Source of the DNA: Combretum micranthum
Taxonomy: Eukaryota; Streptophyta; Magnoliopsida; Myrtales; Combretaceae
Length of the DNA: 64,000 nt
NCBI GenBank assembly: GCA_024138025.1
Contig: JAMXBD010000816.1
Span: 248,001-312,000, forward strand
Reading direction: 5' to 3'
How positions within the stretch are numbered: the first letter of the stretch is position 1; each line of letters opens with the position of its first letter. This document shows, in pieces, positions 24,371-35,671 of the stretch. Made by a program: the position numbers and the translations under genes. Below the pieces are notes generated by a model. That model had not been told where the DNA came from, did no database searches, and worked only from the letters and a program-made list of their open reading frames with translations.

Positions 24371-25500
24371 CTTTTCCTGACACATCATGTCTTACAAGGG
24401 TGTCCAATCTAGCCTAAAGTTGTACTTAGATAGTTTGACATATGACTTATTTTCTCTTCGAGCTTGTATTGCCATCCTAAGATGCACCTAATGTTGCTTC
24501 TCACTTTTTGAACAAATCATAAAGTCATCAACGAAGAATATTGTATACTCATCCAAGGGTGGTTTATAAACTCTATTCATAAGATCTATGAATGCAACCG
24601 ATGTATTAATCGAATCATAAGACATCGTAAAAAATTCACGGTGTCCATATCTGGTACATAAAGCTATCTTGGAATGTTTTTCGGGTTTCATCCTTGATAG
24701 GTGATATTCAGGGCATAAATTAATGCATGAAAACACACATGCTCCTTGCAACCAATCAAAATGGATCATCAATCCTAGGCTAAGAAAATGTATATATTTT
24801 TTACTGTAACTCATTGAGTTTACCAGAAATTCGATACATGCCCAAGGATTCATCTTTTATCTTCATAGGCGAAACAAGGGCGCTCCATGGTGACACACTA
24901 AGCCCTATGAGCTTGTGATTCTATTGTCCTTGCTACTATACTTTCAACTCCTACGGTTTCACCAGTGTCATCCAATAAGATGCTTTAGATAGTGGTTATG
25001 TATGAGGGGTCCAACCAACTCTCAAATTAATCTTTACCTTCTAGGTCAACCAGACAATGTTCTGGTATTACGTCTGAATGCTTATCCATCATAGGTATAT
25101 CTTTTATTTTTCCGTGATTTTCCCTTATCAAAAGTATCCTCAATGGGCATTATGTCTTCATCCTTCATTGTTACATCACAAGAATTTAATTTATTTTCTT
25201 AGGGTATCGTGGTTCCTCTTAACAACTTCACCTTTTTCCATATTGTACATAAAACCTTACTATTTTCTCTCAACAATTCACAATAGCTTAAATCGTGGCT
25301 AATCAGCTTATTCTAAGAATGATTTCGTACTTACTTATCTCTAATACTGTCAGTTCTCCTTCTTGAAGGAGTGTTCTGGTATCTCCAACGAACAATCCTT
25401 TGATGTCTCCCGAGTCGACACAATACTTCCACTTTCTCAGAATCCATAGTAAGACTTACATCTCTCATTTTTTGAATTTTGCACATGATATATCAAATGG
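24371..25500 (-). pseudogene. Chromovirus protease and reverse transcriptase remnant
   Basis: On the minus strand at 24853-24488 one frame reads through GACVFSCINLCPEYH, KIALCTRYGHREFF, FIDLMNRVYKPPLDEY and FFVDDFMICSKSEKQH. These match the Ty3/gypsy reverse transcriptase palm, with FVDD as the catalytic box. Upstream (about 24860-24960) are traces of the ESQAHRA / ERPCF region in broken frames. The protease tail is readable near 25240-25340 as EISKYEIIL followed by RGTTIP words. The RT N-terminal half is heavily decayed. Order and polarity agree with the integrase at lower coordinates and the T1 LTR beyond it. Confidence 0.75.
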
Positions 25501-26050
25501 ACTTTCCTCAACAAATCTCTTTCCTGTTATTTGAGATTTTCCTTTTTCCTTACTCCTACCATTATTCAAGCCTTTTCTACAATCTTCGAAAAATTAGACT
25601 TCTAAGGAACTCTTGTCTTTCCTTGTCTTTGCTATCTCTGAAAGGTTCAAATATATTGCAGAAAGTGTGAACTCATTTTCACATTACTTATCCATTGTAC
25701 CTCTTTACCTTATGAGAAGAAGATCTGCATTATGTCTCAACTTCCAACTAAAGAGAAATAGTCTTCGAAACTTTTTAACAAAACTTCTCAAGTAACTAAG
25801 TACATAGATTCCCTCTTCTTAATTTCCATTATATTCTAACATCATATCCATGTATGTAAGTCCCATAATCCGTTGAAATATGATAGAACTTCTTAAGCCA
25901 TGAAAGATTTCTCAATCTATGCCAACCAATTCTGTTTATCGGTTTCACCAAAGGTTCTACCAAAACATGGGCTACACCTTCTAAAGTCTGGTATCGAGCT
26001 TTGCTGAGTTTTTGGTAAGATAGCGGTGGGGGTGATGTGGGGTCTTGCAC
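25500..26050 (-). pseudogene. Chromovirus gag remnant, truncated at its 5' side
   Basis: Broken minus-strand frames give gag-like words: NWLA then IEKSF near 25930-25900, a KKFRRLF segment near 25760, and TMDK then FTLSAIYLNLSEIAK near 25700-25620. These fit the capsid segment of Tekay/Del-type gag (WL..IEK.F, then F...F). I see no zinc knuckle, no primer site and no 5' LTR to the right of 26050, so the element's 5' end has been lost or displaced. Confidence 0.5.
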
Positions 26051-27104
26051 ACTTTGGATCTTATTTTAGGTTTCATCTTTGGTTTAGGTTTTGGATGAAT
26101 GTTTAGAATATTAGCTAGTTATCTGTTTGTACTTATAAAGCCCACTTGTGGGTTCTAGGGTATTATCCTTAATCATACTAGGGTAACACAGGTTAATTAT
26201 TTTTCCCTTACTGGGGAATTTTCTTGCTCATAACTTTGATTCCTTCGGATTCACCCGATTGTACATTGCTACGTAAGTTTTAAGATTTCCTTTTAAGTTA
26301 TCCTTTAAACACTTAATAGTAAATCATGGAAATCGAGTATTTAATGGAAATTTCGATAAGTCATAATAGTTTCAAATCATGCAATTCAAGCTAGGAAATT
26401 TTGGTAATATTAATTTTGTGGAATAGAATTTATAATTCAAATCTTGAAATCAAGCAAAAGAAATCAAATATAATAATGCAATGGGTACATTGATATGCAT
26501 GCATTCTGTTTTCAAATATGGTTTCCTAAGAGCATAATGCGTAAAATGTTCCTTATTAGATGCATACTTGATCACATTATTGTTTAAGAAAACGAAAATT
26601 CCTTTCATGAATAAGTACATGTTAAATTTCATCAGTTCATATCAAGGTCATACATTTGGTTGAGTCTTTTACGTTATACCTACAAAACATGAAAACCATG
26701 CTTGACTGATTTAAACTTATCAGAATTACAATTTCTTGCTAAGCCATGAAAGGAAAACATAAGTCAAGAAACTAAACACATAACACTCTAAGATTCCCTA
26801 AAGACATCACTAAGGCAATTTGGCATTCCTCATTGCTTATTACAAAATTTTTTGTTGGATTGTTGCGGGTCATGCTTGTTACCACTACTTCGTTCACCCT
26901 TGGGAGTCTCCTGGGGTAGGGGTCGAAAGTTGATCTCTACTAGACGAACTAACATCATCCCTCCTAAAAAACAAACTCAAATATTCTCTCACTGTCATTC
27001 TATTTTTCCTAAGTAGCCAAGTTCGCTCCTCCTGCTTGTGTTCCTTCTCTTCTTCTTCTTCTATCCTTCTCTCCAGTTTCTTCTAAATTCCTCTCATCAT
27101 TCTC
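26051..27104. other. Stretch without a clear gene
   Basis: 26051-26850 is AT-rich with no motif I recognise. About 26880-27090 on the minus strand could encode a charged tail (RRIEEEEEKEHKQEERTW, then MTVREYLSLFFRRDD) in a frame shifted from the ORF that ends at 27105. It may be the continuation of that ORF after a frameshift. Confidence 0.4.
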
Positions 27105-27851
27105 CTAGACTTCCCTCATCATAACATCCTCTGAATGTTCATTCCCTATAGGATCAACAGGTGCTTCATTTGTCAATCTCAGGCCTTCTTCCAATACATA
27201 TATGTCCCTCCACAAACTAGGATCATAGTCAAGTTCTATCTTATGGCTATCCAAGATTTCTAAATCTTGATCAAAATCTGGATTGGGTGGGTTTGGTTCA
27301 TTACCTGGTTCTTCCTCAATCTCAGCTGATTGAGGTGTTCTATCTCCTTTTGCTTCTACCCAATTTAGATCTTCCTCAGGGTCTTTTTTCTCCTCACTTT
27401 CTACCTCATCCTGATTTTCTACTACCGGGACAACTCCAAATTGTATGCCTATTTTAGTAGGAGGCGATGCCTGGATTTCTGAGGGTATTTGAAAAATGTC
27501 CAGATATATACCTCTCCAATAGAAATGGTTGTTTGCATCGGCCTCAAGCCATTCTCTATGAGTCATCAGGTCATCGTAGGCATATACATATAAGGGTCCG
27601 ATGTTCCTCCATACTCTAAAGTTGGGGTAGGGTAAGTTATCTTCCTTCTTTAAAATATAGGTGGCCTCCCTTAACATTGGTTCGTTGCCATAATCAACCA
27701 TGATCCTTTCCACAATATAAATTGTTTCTAGCATAGACCATCTCCTCCTCCTGATTGGATCATATCTAATCTTCACCATAGCTTCTAAGACATTCTTTTG
27801 TGCTACTGAATGCCTATAAGGCATTAGATTGATAGGTTGAGCTCCCTCCAC
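27105..27851 (-). CDS. Unidentified ORF fused to a gypsy RT start
   Basis: A 248-codon open frame. The first ~26 residues (EGAQPINLMPYRHSVAQKN then VLEAMVK) are clearly the start of a Ty3/gypsy reverse transcriptase, in the right place after the linker at 28129-27851. From about residue 27 the sequence leaves the RT family: it has an RRRRWSMLE segment, a YPNFRVWRNIGPLYVYAYDD segment and a REWLEADANNHFYWRG segment, then a long acidic Glu/Asp/Pro-rich tail (about residues 150-248). I do not recognise this part. It could be a gag or accessory ORF of another element, or captured host sequence, joined to the RT by insertion or deletion. It is open for over 200 codons in a region where everything else is riddled with stops. 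Confidence 0.45.
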   Translation of the reverse strand: MEGAQPINLMPYRHSVAQKNVLEAMVKIRYDPIRRRRWSMLETIYIVERIMVDYGNEPMLREATYILKKEDNLPYPNFRVWRNIGPLYVYAYDDLMTHREWLEADANNHFYWRGIYLDIFQIPSEIQASPPTKIGIQFGVVPVVENQDEVESEEKKDPEEDLNWVEAKGDRTPQSAEIEEEPGNEPNPPNPDFDQDLEILDSHKIELDYDPSLWRDIYVLEEGLRLTNEAPVDPIGNEHSEDVMMREV

Positions 27852-28447
27852 TAGGTGAATATGATGTTCATGACCTTTGGAAGGTGGTAAGGCATGGGGT
27901 TCCTAAAAAAGGTCATTAAACTCCTTAATAACTTCCAGTAAACAATGCTGTATCCTCTTAAATTCCTTGTTATTTGTCCCACCTCTTGGCCAGTCACTAT
28001 CAAACATTGAATGTTAATGTCATGGCCCTGGTCAGCAACCAACTTAGCCAAATGTTTTTCATCTATGGTCAACAGAGTTTCCTTAATACCCAGTAATTTG
28101 TAAGGCTTACTATTGTAAACAAATTCCATTTCATGATCACAAAAATTTCAGACAAGATTTCCCAACTGTCTCAACCAGGAGTTTTGAGTACTACATCTCC
28201 TTCCTAGGGTAATACATGACATTCCACATCAAATTGGTGATCTTGTATCACCAAGTTTAAACATGGTATATATCCCTTGGTTAATATTAGACTACCATAT
28301 GCCAACATCACCTTAACAGATTTTGTATTCTTCACCAGACAATCCAATTGCTTAGAAACACTTTCATCCACGAAATTGAGTGAACCACCACAATCCACAA
28401 AAAATCTCAGTTTCTTTTTTGTAGAAGGCATTAAAACTCATCATATC
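27775..28447 (-). pseudogene. Second gypsy element: protease and RT N-terminus
   Basis: Minus-strand frame 28431-28204 encodes an aspartic protease segment, KKLRFFVDCGGSLNFVDESV, where DCGG replaces the usual DSGA/T, so the active site is altered. Frame 28129-27851 gives the protease-RT linker (VYNSKPYKLLGIKE... and a LPKVMNII word matching the family's 'PPxRGHEHxI' region), leading into EGAQPINLMPYRHS. The frames are shifted relative to each other. The gag part of the same element lies beyond the T3 insertion, at 31763-32970. Confidence 0.7.
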
Positions 28448-31400
28448 TGTCACGCCTCGGAGGGTACCCTAAACACGGCAGTCCGCCGTATATAATATTA
28501 AAGCTAATGAATGATAACCTTAGTCATGCAGGAGCTTTGATATCACATGCAAGGCGTGCTTCCAGACATGGGTATTATGTTTAAGTAGATAATAAAAGCA
28601 TGCAAGAACTTACATAGATAAACATGTAATATTCATTTGGATAATAATCTCTTACAATTTCTTAGGGGTATTCCCCCATTCTAAATAGTCTTGTTTAACT
28701 AAACCATCAATAAAATATACATAACTGTAACATAAGCTTACTATAGAGATTTTTCTTAGAAATTTATGTTCAAAACTAAATACATATAACTTCTCCCAAA
28801 AACTCCTAATAGTTTTGGCTCATACCTGGCAAACGGGCTCTTTGGTGCCAACTGTAGGTAATCATATTGTAACAAAAAGCTATAGGGGTATAAGCAAAAC
28901 TAGCTTAGTGAGATAACTCCCATCTACAAAACATTTTCATATATCAAACAAGTATTTAAACAATCATATGAGAATGCACCAATCATATGAGTAAACAAAA
29001 TACACAAGATTATCCAGAAACCATGTGTAGCATGGATTTTATGCCTCCATGTCGGGGGTTGGGAGGTTACAGGCCCATACGACCATCAATATTTGCAGAT
29101 TTACTAGCTCCTACTCGTTCTGTAGACTTTCCAGCTCCTACTTGTCCATGTAGACTTTCTGGCTCCTACTAGCCACCCCTACAACTCATCGTTTCCTCAC
29201 ATGAAGAATAGTAGTGAAATAAATGTGACTCATAAATATGATATGCATGAATTATTTTCAATATAATTTTAACCAAATAATGTCGAGTTCAAGTTAAAGG
29301 CGATCAAAACAATATTCATCACATCAATGCATGAATCATAATTTATTTATCAATTCCTCTTTCGATATTCTTATCGTATATTCAACCAATCATAAATCTA
29401 AATCACACAAAATATTTGTTCATTTATCTTTTGCTTATTTTCTGGTGCTACTACTTACAAGCACAAACAAGGAAATATAACTAGTAAGGGATTAACTCAC
29501 TTCATGACGATCGCTCCTAATCGAAGTAGTCTTTTGGGAAAATGAACTCGATTCCTTCTTCACCTAAACAAGATGAAATATCCAAAATGAGTCTTTCATA
29601 GAATTTCTATTTTTGAAGATTCTAAATCTATCTTAAATTTACGGTAAAATCGGATTTGAGGAAATTCCAACTTAAAATGGTCATAACTTGCTCATTTTAA
29701 CTCGAATTTCGCATATTATATACCGTTTTCTACTACTAAAAAAATCTATCTATTTCTAAAATATTCATCAAACTAAGTCATTTGATCTCTGAAAGAGTGG
29801 TGATCAGATTCACCATGAATTTTTACAAAACTTGTATTCCTTCTTTTAACAAAAACTCAAATAAAAAAGATAGATACTATAATAGTTTGTAAAACTTTTG
29901 AAATGTACTTACATATATTTATTGACTCATATCAAATGTATGAAATTAGCGAAGTTGTCTCAAATTATGAATTTTTTGTAATAGTAAAGTTTCCTAAAGT
30001 TTTTGAAAAGTGAAACTTTTGAAAATTCCTCTTATTTTTGCTAGAGAATATCTCAAGTTATTTTAATGAGTATTTTTCTTTTCCTTAATTTCATTTCATT
30101 AGTCTTTTTAAATTTCCAAAGAATGATTTTATTTTCTAAGCTTAGTTTCTATACTTTTTGAAAATAATAACAATTCTATATTTGTAGAAATAATTTCCTT
30201 GTTTCTTAAGATCATTCCATTTTTATGAAAGGAAACTCTTGGTGTTTGTCAACTAGCATTTGATGAAAAAAGTGAAGTTTAGTAAAACTTTTGTTTACTC
30301 AAGAATTTCTTTCCATGTATGTATTGCAAAAATTCCTATGAACTCCTCTAGATTCTTAGAAAAGTTTGTTAAGACAAATTCCTAAGTTTTTATGAAAAAT
30401 TACTTCCTACTTTTATTTTTAGTGAAGAATTTCTATTTTAAGAAAACTTTTCCTTATTTATCTTGTTGAGACAAAATCAATTGTTCATGCATGATTATGA
30501 ATATAAATCATAAAATTATGAAAACATAAGAAAAAAATAATAATTAAAGAAATAAGCTAGTAAAGAAATAGATCAAGTATTGGAACCTTAGCTTCATTAA
30601 GGTATCCCGGGACTAAGAATAGACTAGTCCCAAAAGAAAAAAAAATCGTTTTGACTTGATAAGGACAAGTCTAAGACTAGAAAGACTAGTTTTAAAAACA
30701 ACATGAAAGTAAATAAATTGCAAGGTAATAAATAAATTGCAAAACAAAGGAGCTTATATGCTCTAAAAGATATATATAGCTACATAGATATATTTAGTTA
30801 AATATATATATATATATATATGAAAGTAACATAATAGAAATTAGATCCATGAACAAAAACAAAGTATGAACTTATTGTTGCTTTCTTTAACCCTAATAGT
30901 TTAGAAAACACACACTAAGCTCATACTAAGTAAATGAACATAAAGGAAACTTGAAGAAATATTACCTATGAAAACTAAACTTGAGAGAACTTTGAGAGTG
31001 AATTCTTGTAGAATTTTGAGAGAGTAATTTTTAATGTATGGAAGGTGTGAAGGAAGTGGAAGGAAGAGGGGGTATTTATAGGAAAATGTTGGAGGAAATT
31101 TCTGTTAATTAAATAATTGAAAAAAAAAACAAATTGAGGAGAGGAGGAGGGGGCCATCGCAATTCATGAAGGGGAGGAAGAGAAAAATTTATTTTTTTGT
31201 ATTTTTGTTAATGAAAAGTAAGATATGAACGATGTGAAGTTTTATTGGAAATGAAAATTATAAGAAAGTAGAGGTATGGTTTGTAAGAGTAGGCTGTAAG
31301 AAAAAGTAGAGATAGATAAATAGTATAGAATAGTAGTAAATCGTATAATGTAAAGTAGACATGATAATTTAAGTACCGGTAGTAAGAAAATACGCATATA

Positions 31401-31757
31401 ATTGCGATATCTGATATTTTTAGTTATCGAAAACTTTTAAAATTGATATTTTTGAAAATCTTATATTTTTACGAGTCTAACAGTATATCCGGAGTATTTT
31501 TACTAATCTGAGCCCCGGGACATGCTTTTCAAAAACTTTGTTCGATCGTGCTCAAAACAAATCGCGGTTTAACTAATAAGATATTTTTAAGCTTTCACAG
31601 GTTATTACGAACTATTCTACTTACTAATCTTTTACTTACTTTCTTAGGGTTACTTATACGGGATTGCCAGATTTGAACGGTTACGACTGACTAGGGTTTT
31701 GTTGACTTTCTAATTAGGGCTTAAGCTTAATTGATCACAAAACTTTAGGGGTTTACA
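28448..31757 (-). mobile_element. Solo LTR of family T (copy T3)
   Basis: 3,310 bp, starting TGTCACGCCTCGGAGGG and ending GGGGTTTACA on the plus strand, with 5-bp duplications ATATC at 28443-28447 and 31758-31762. It contains the family blocks (TTCCAACTTAAAATGGTC near 29666; a GGAACCTTAGCTTCAT block near 30581) and a (TA)n microsatellite near 30800-30821. It has no coding capacity. It separates gag from protease of the minus-strand gypsy element. Confidence 0.92.
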
Positions 31758-31762
31758 ATATC

Positions 31763-32970
31763 CTTTTATTATGTCTGATTGATGGAATATAAGGACATTT
31801 TGGATAGTTCTTCTTCCAAAGTCGGATTATCCACACAACTTCCATCCTCCCCCAATTCACTGGTTTCTTCCTCAACCAATAGCATCTTGAAGGGCTTGTT
31901 CTTACAATGATGATCAGGCCTAAATGCTTCATCACACCAGAAACATTGGCAATTTCTTCGTTTTTCATTAAATTCCTCGGATGTAAATCACCTAATGCGA
32001 CAGTTTAGGTTGGTTTTGTGTATTTAGATGTTAGGTTGGTGTTTAGGGGGTTAAGGATTTAGATTAATTGATGGATGTTTATGTAGGTTCAGGCTAAGTC
32101 AAAGTTTTTTAGGTCAGTATGTGGCTATAATGGGAACTGGTGTTGCTAATATAAGCTATTTTGGTGGTTTTGTATGGGAATTTAGTAGCTGTGAGAGTAG
32201 TTTCTTTAAGTTTGGCAAGGGTGTAAGCATTTTGTAAGGATTAGGCTTGGAACATGTGAACTGGCTATTGGATCTCAGGTTTAAGGCCACTCAAGAAACA
32301 ATTGATTTTATCGGTTTGGGTAAATGCACTAATGTTGTCAAGTACTTAAACACCACCCAATACTCCTCCAACATCCCCTATTATACCGATTCTTTAAGTG
32401 AAGCCATAGGATCATCAAAGGTTCCTATACCAAACCTATGTTATAACCCTAATACAAACTCGTCTCAAGTAATTGGAGTAGGTGAAACACAATTTGGAAC
32501 AAAAGAATGGTACCAATGCAAAGCCAAGTTCTCCAAATGCATTACAACAACCTTAACTCTTAAGTTACATGGTGTATCATCTAGTTCAAAGAAACGTTTT
32601 GCTTTAATGAGCCAATATTTTAAGTCTTCACTAGAAAAGGTAAGGAACCAAAATGTATTGCTCGAGTTGTAAGTTGATAGGATGTTTCATCAGCTGTAAG
32701 AAGATCTTTCATGACTGCCTTCACTTATCCTACCTTGGAACTACTAGTGGAGTACTACCAACACTCGCTGCCTCTCCCAAGCTCCTAAATTGCATTTGAC
32801 ATGGACTAACAACTTCTTTTACTTTCTCTTGTAGGTCGGTTAAGTGTTGATTGTTGTCGCTTGACCAATTCCATGAAAGTCTTGAGCAGCCTCTCTTCTT
32901 GGTCCTTGAGCAAAGACTTCACTAATTCATGCATTTGTTCACTACTACGAGTCTTGACCATCTACCCAAC
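31763..32970 (-). pseudogene. gag of the second gypsy element with CCHC knuckle
   Basis: Read on the minus strand, broken frames show a capsid-like segment (EDLKYWLIKAKRFFEL, then HLEDLALHWYHSF and RFGIGTFDDPMASLK, about 32600-32300) and a zinc-binding CFWCDEAFRPDHHCKNK at about 31951-31898. The latter matches the 'CFRCDE...GHRCK' knuckle of gypsy elements. A tail LLVEEETSELGED follows, and the frame ends near 31775, 18 bp before the T3 target site. An open frame on the opposite strand at 32247-32672 is a shadow of this gag. Confidence 0.7.
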
Positions 32971-32973
32971 AAC

Positions 32974-32985
32974 GCTCTAATACCA
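32974..32985 (-). other. Primer binding site of the second gypsy element
   Basis: Plus strand GCTCTAATACCA, the complement of TGGTATTAGAGC: the tRNA-Met primer site with one change. It lies 5 bp from the LTR edge at 32991 and sets minus-strand polarity. Confidence 0.85.
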
Positions 32986-32990
32986 ATTGG

Positions 32991-33424
32991 TGTAGGCTTA
33001 GGCAATTTGTCAATTAATCAACATATAACTCCGAATACAGAGTAAACATTCATTGAAAAACAATATTTCTGTATACGTATTTCTCTATTCATTACCCATT
33101 TATATAGCTAAGATAATGAAGGCAGTTACAATATATTCTATTTGCCTCACATTTGGACAAGTGCCAAGATCAGGACTTTCACCGTTCTTCATATAACTAG
33201 ATATTGCCCTACTATTACAATTCACTACATATTAAATTTATAGTTATTACTAGGCCCATAACATAATAATCTGGCCTATCCCAATTAAGGTCCTTAACCG
33301 CTGTCTTCATTACTGCCCATATCTATAGCCTTAATTACTTTACTCGATCCATTTACATCAGACACATTGACTTGTACTTCTCCAACTGGCTCATCTCTCC
33401 TTTATCTAGTCGAAAACCCCAACA
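32991..33424 (-). repeat. 5' LTR of the second gypsy element (434 bp)
   Basis: The plus strand reads TGTAGGCTTAGGC at 32991 to CCCCAACA at 33424, so on the minus strand it runs TGTTGGGG to GCCTACA, with TG...CA ends. The short LTR, chromovirus-type gag knuckle and tRNA-Met primer site suggest a Reina-like lineage, but this is a guess. The matching 3' LTR and most of pol are not in the window: the element stops at about 27775. Confidence 0.75.
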
Positions 33425-33851
33425 CAGATTTCAGCCTCACAACATCTCTCTACAACCGCTTTTTCAAAATAATAACCGCTCCCTCCATAATTGAAAAGTA
33501 GAAAAATAAATATATAATTTTCTTAAATTGTATAAAATTTTAATATGATATGAAATATTATTTGCTAATTTAGAATTTTTTTCAGTAAATTTCTATATGT
33601 TTTTCTATCTTACATTTCTTTGTAGTTGTAAAAATGAAGTCATTGTATATTTAAATATGATTTTTTTTCCTAGCACACGCATTGTAGTTGCATCGACAGC
33701 TAGTATATATAAAGAAAAAAATAAAAAAGCCATAGACTCAAATCCATTACTATAAAGAACACAAGGTTATATTGAAGCCATTGTAATTTGTCTTTGTGAA
33801 GTCGGATATAATATTTGAAGATATTAATAAAAAATAGATAATAAAGGATGT
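33425..33851. other. AT-rich spacer, no gene seen
   Basis: Only AT-rich sequence with short A/T tracts lies between two retrotransposon ends. The first 5 bases (CAGAT) would be the target duplication of the neighbouring LTR, but its partner is missing. Confidence 0.5.
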
Positions 33852-35671
33852 TGTAACACCCTAAACTAAGGCATTACAACCCACCACGTGTCCTCTTTTA
33901 AAAAGAATATGGAAAGGCTAAGAAATTTTAAACCACAAATAAACGATAATATGAATCTTCAAAACACACATAAGGGGGTACCTGTTTAAAGATACCATCA
34001 AATAACCTCGTTGGCATAAACAATAGCCCACAATAATCCAATTTATAACATAAAACAAAACACTTAAAACATCATCAAACTCATAAAAACATATAAATTA
34101 TTAGCTTCATCTTATTCTAAATCCAATCCATGTATCCTAGACATCAGTAGAGTAATCTGGTCCATTATTATCCTCTCCTTGATTAACATAGATATCATAT
34201 CCCAAAAGATTATAAATCACCAATCTTCCTGTTCCTAAAAATTGAAAGGAATGAGCAAAAAGCCTAGTACCCAAACTACACATACAAATGCATATGCATA
34301 CAACATATATAATCACATGCAACTATTTCTAATCCAACAGATACAAATTATTATCTTTTAAATTAGCCAACAAACAAAATAGTTTAGAACCATCTGCAAT
34401 CCAGTTGTAAACTTGCAGAAACTCATGACTCCATAAAAATAAACATATAGAAAATATAATTATACATATATTGGTTTTGGAGAATCATCCACATACCGCG
34501 GCCTCTGCCAAAACCTAATCTACTGCACGAGTCCACTCGGGACAACCTCACACATAAATCATCAAGGTGCCTCGTTAGTATCACACTCTGTGTGGTCTTT
34601 ACTAATCAAAGCTAAACATAAGCAGCAAACATAATTTCTTATTGTCATATAGAATTAAGTCAATTTAGAATTATGATCCTACATCACATAACAAACAAGT
34701 CTAATCCTATAAGCACATACAACAATCAACGTAAGGTCATACCTAGATTAGCTTCAACTCCAATCTCATCAATAGAACTTTTATGATAAAAGAATTCCTA
34801 ATCTTACAAGAATTCTGACCTACAGCATATCTCAATCAATTTCAATTTCATGCACATAATAAAATCCTAACCCTAATTCCATAAATTTTACTTCTAATCA
34901 TAGATCTATAAAATATCAGCACACCTGTTCCTTTTTTTCACAATTTAGTAAAACCTTCAAACACAGCTTTCACCAAAATTCTTAGTTATCTCCACAATTC
35001 TATCAATATACAAATTCTCAATTAATAAAACAATTACTAGAAAATATTATAATTTTAGAACCACAAAGATTTGTTTACATCCACACTTACCTAGAACGTG
35101 TAGATCTTGCTTGAACAGAACTTAATTCAAACAAATAATAAACTACGATTATAATCCTATAATTTGCTAATCTTAAAAAATCCTATAATTTGCTAATCTT
35201 AAGAAATTACAAATTTTAAGATAGATCTTACCTTTAATTGATCCTAGATGCTCTTAGATCTCGAAAAAACCAAATTTTGAATTATAATAGGGTTCTTCCT
35301 CGAAAGCTCCTTCAAAAACCACAAGCAGAATCCTAAAAAAGATGTAGATTTCTTGAATCCTTGAAAAATCATAATTAGATCTTCTTACCTAAACCAAAAT
35401 CTTGATCTCCTCTTGATGAAAAACTCGCAATAGATCTTTTTAGAGAGGTTTGAAAGTTAAAAAGAAGAGGAATAGGGTAAAGATATAAATAAACTTTTGT
35501 GACTCTTCAATTCCTATAACAGCAAAGGAAACGAAAAGACACCTCATGTATTATATGCCTGGCATATAATATACATAAATAAAACTTTTGAGGATGAATC
35601 ATAAAACCCTCTCATTTTATAACAAATGATACTACTACCTTTCATTATAAAATATTTATGTGTATATTACA
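33852..35671 (-). repeat. Family X LTR copy X2 (3' LTR)
   Basis: 1,820 bp. On its own strand it starts TGTAATATACACATAAATA and ends GGGTGTTACA. It carries donor-like GTAAG sites (complement at 35230-35231 and 35089-35090) and an acceptor-like pyrimidine tract ending AG (complement at 34235-34236). The acceptor is followed by a short open segment containing an IYNLLGYDIYVNQGED peptide. Confidence 0.8.

Noticed and set aside
28448..31757. T3 as the missing 5' LTR of the T1 chromovirus
   Set aside because: T3 has its own perfect ATATC duplication and sits within a different gypsy element.
32247..32672. 141-codon plus-strand ORF
   Set aside because: The opposite strand encodes gypsy gag words in order with its primer site and zinc knuckle; this ORF is its shadow.
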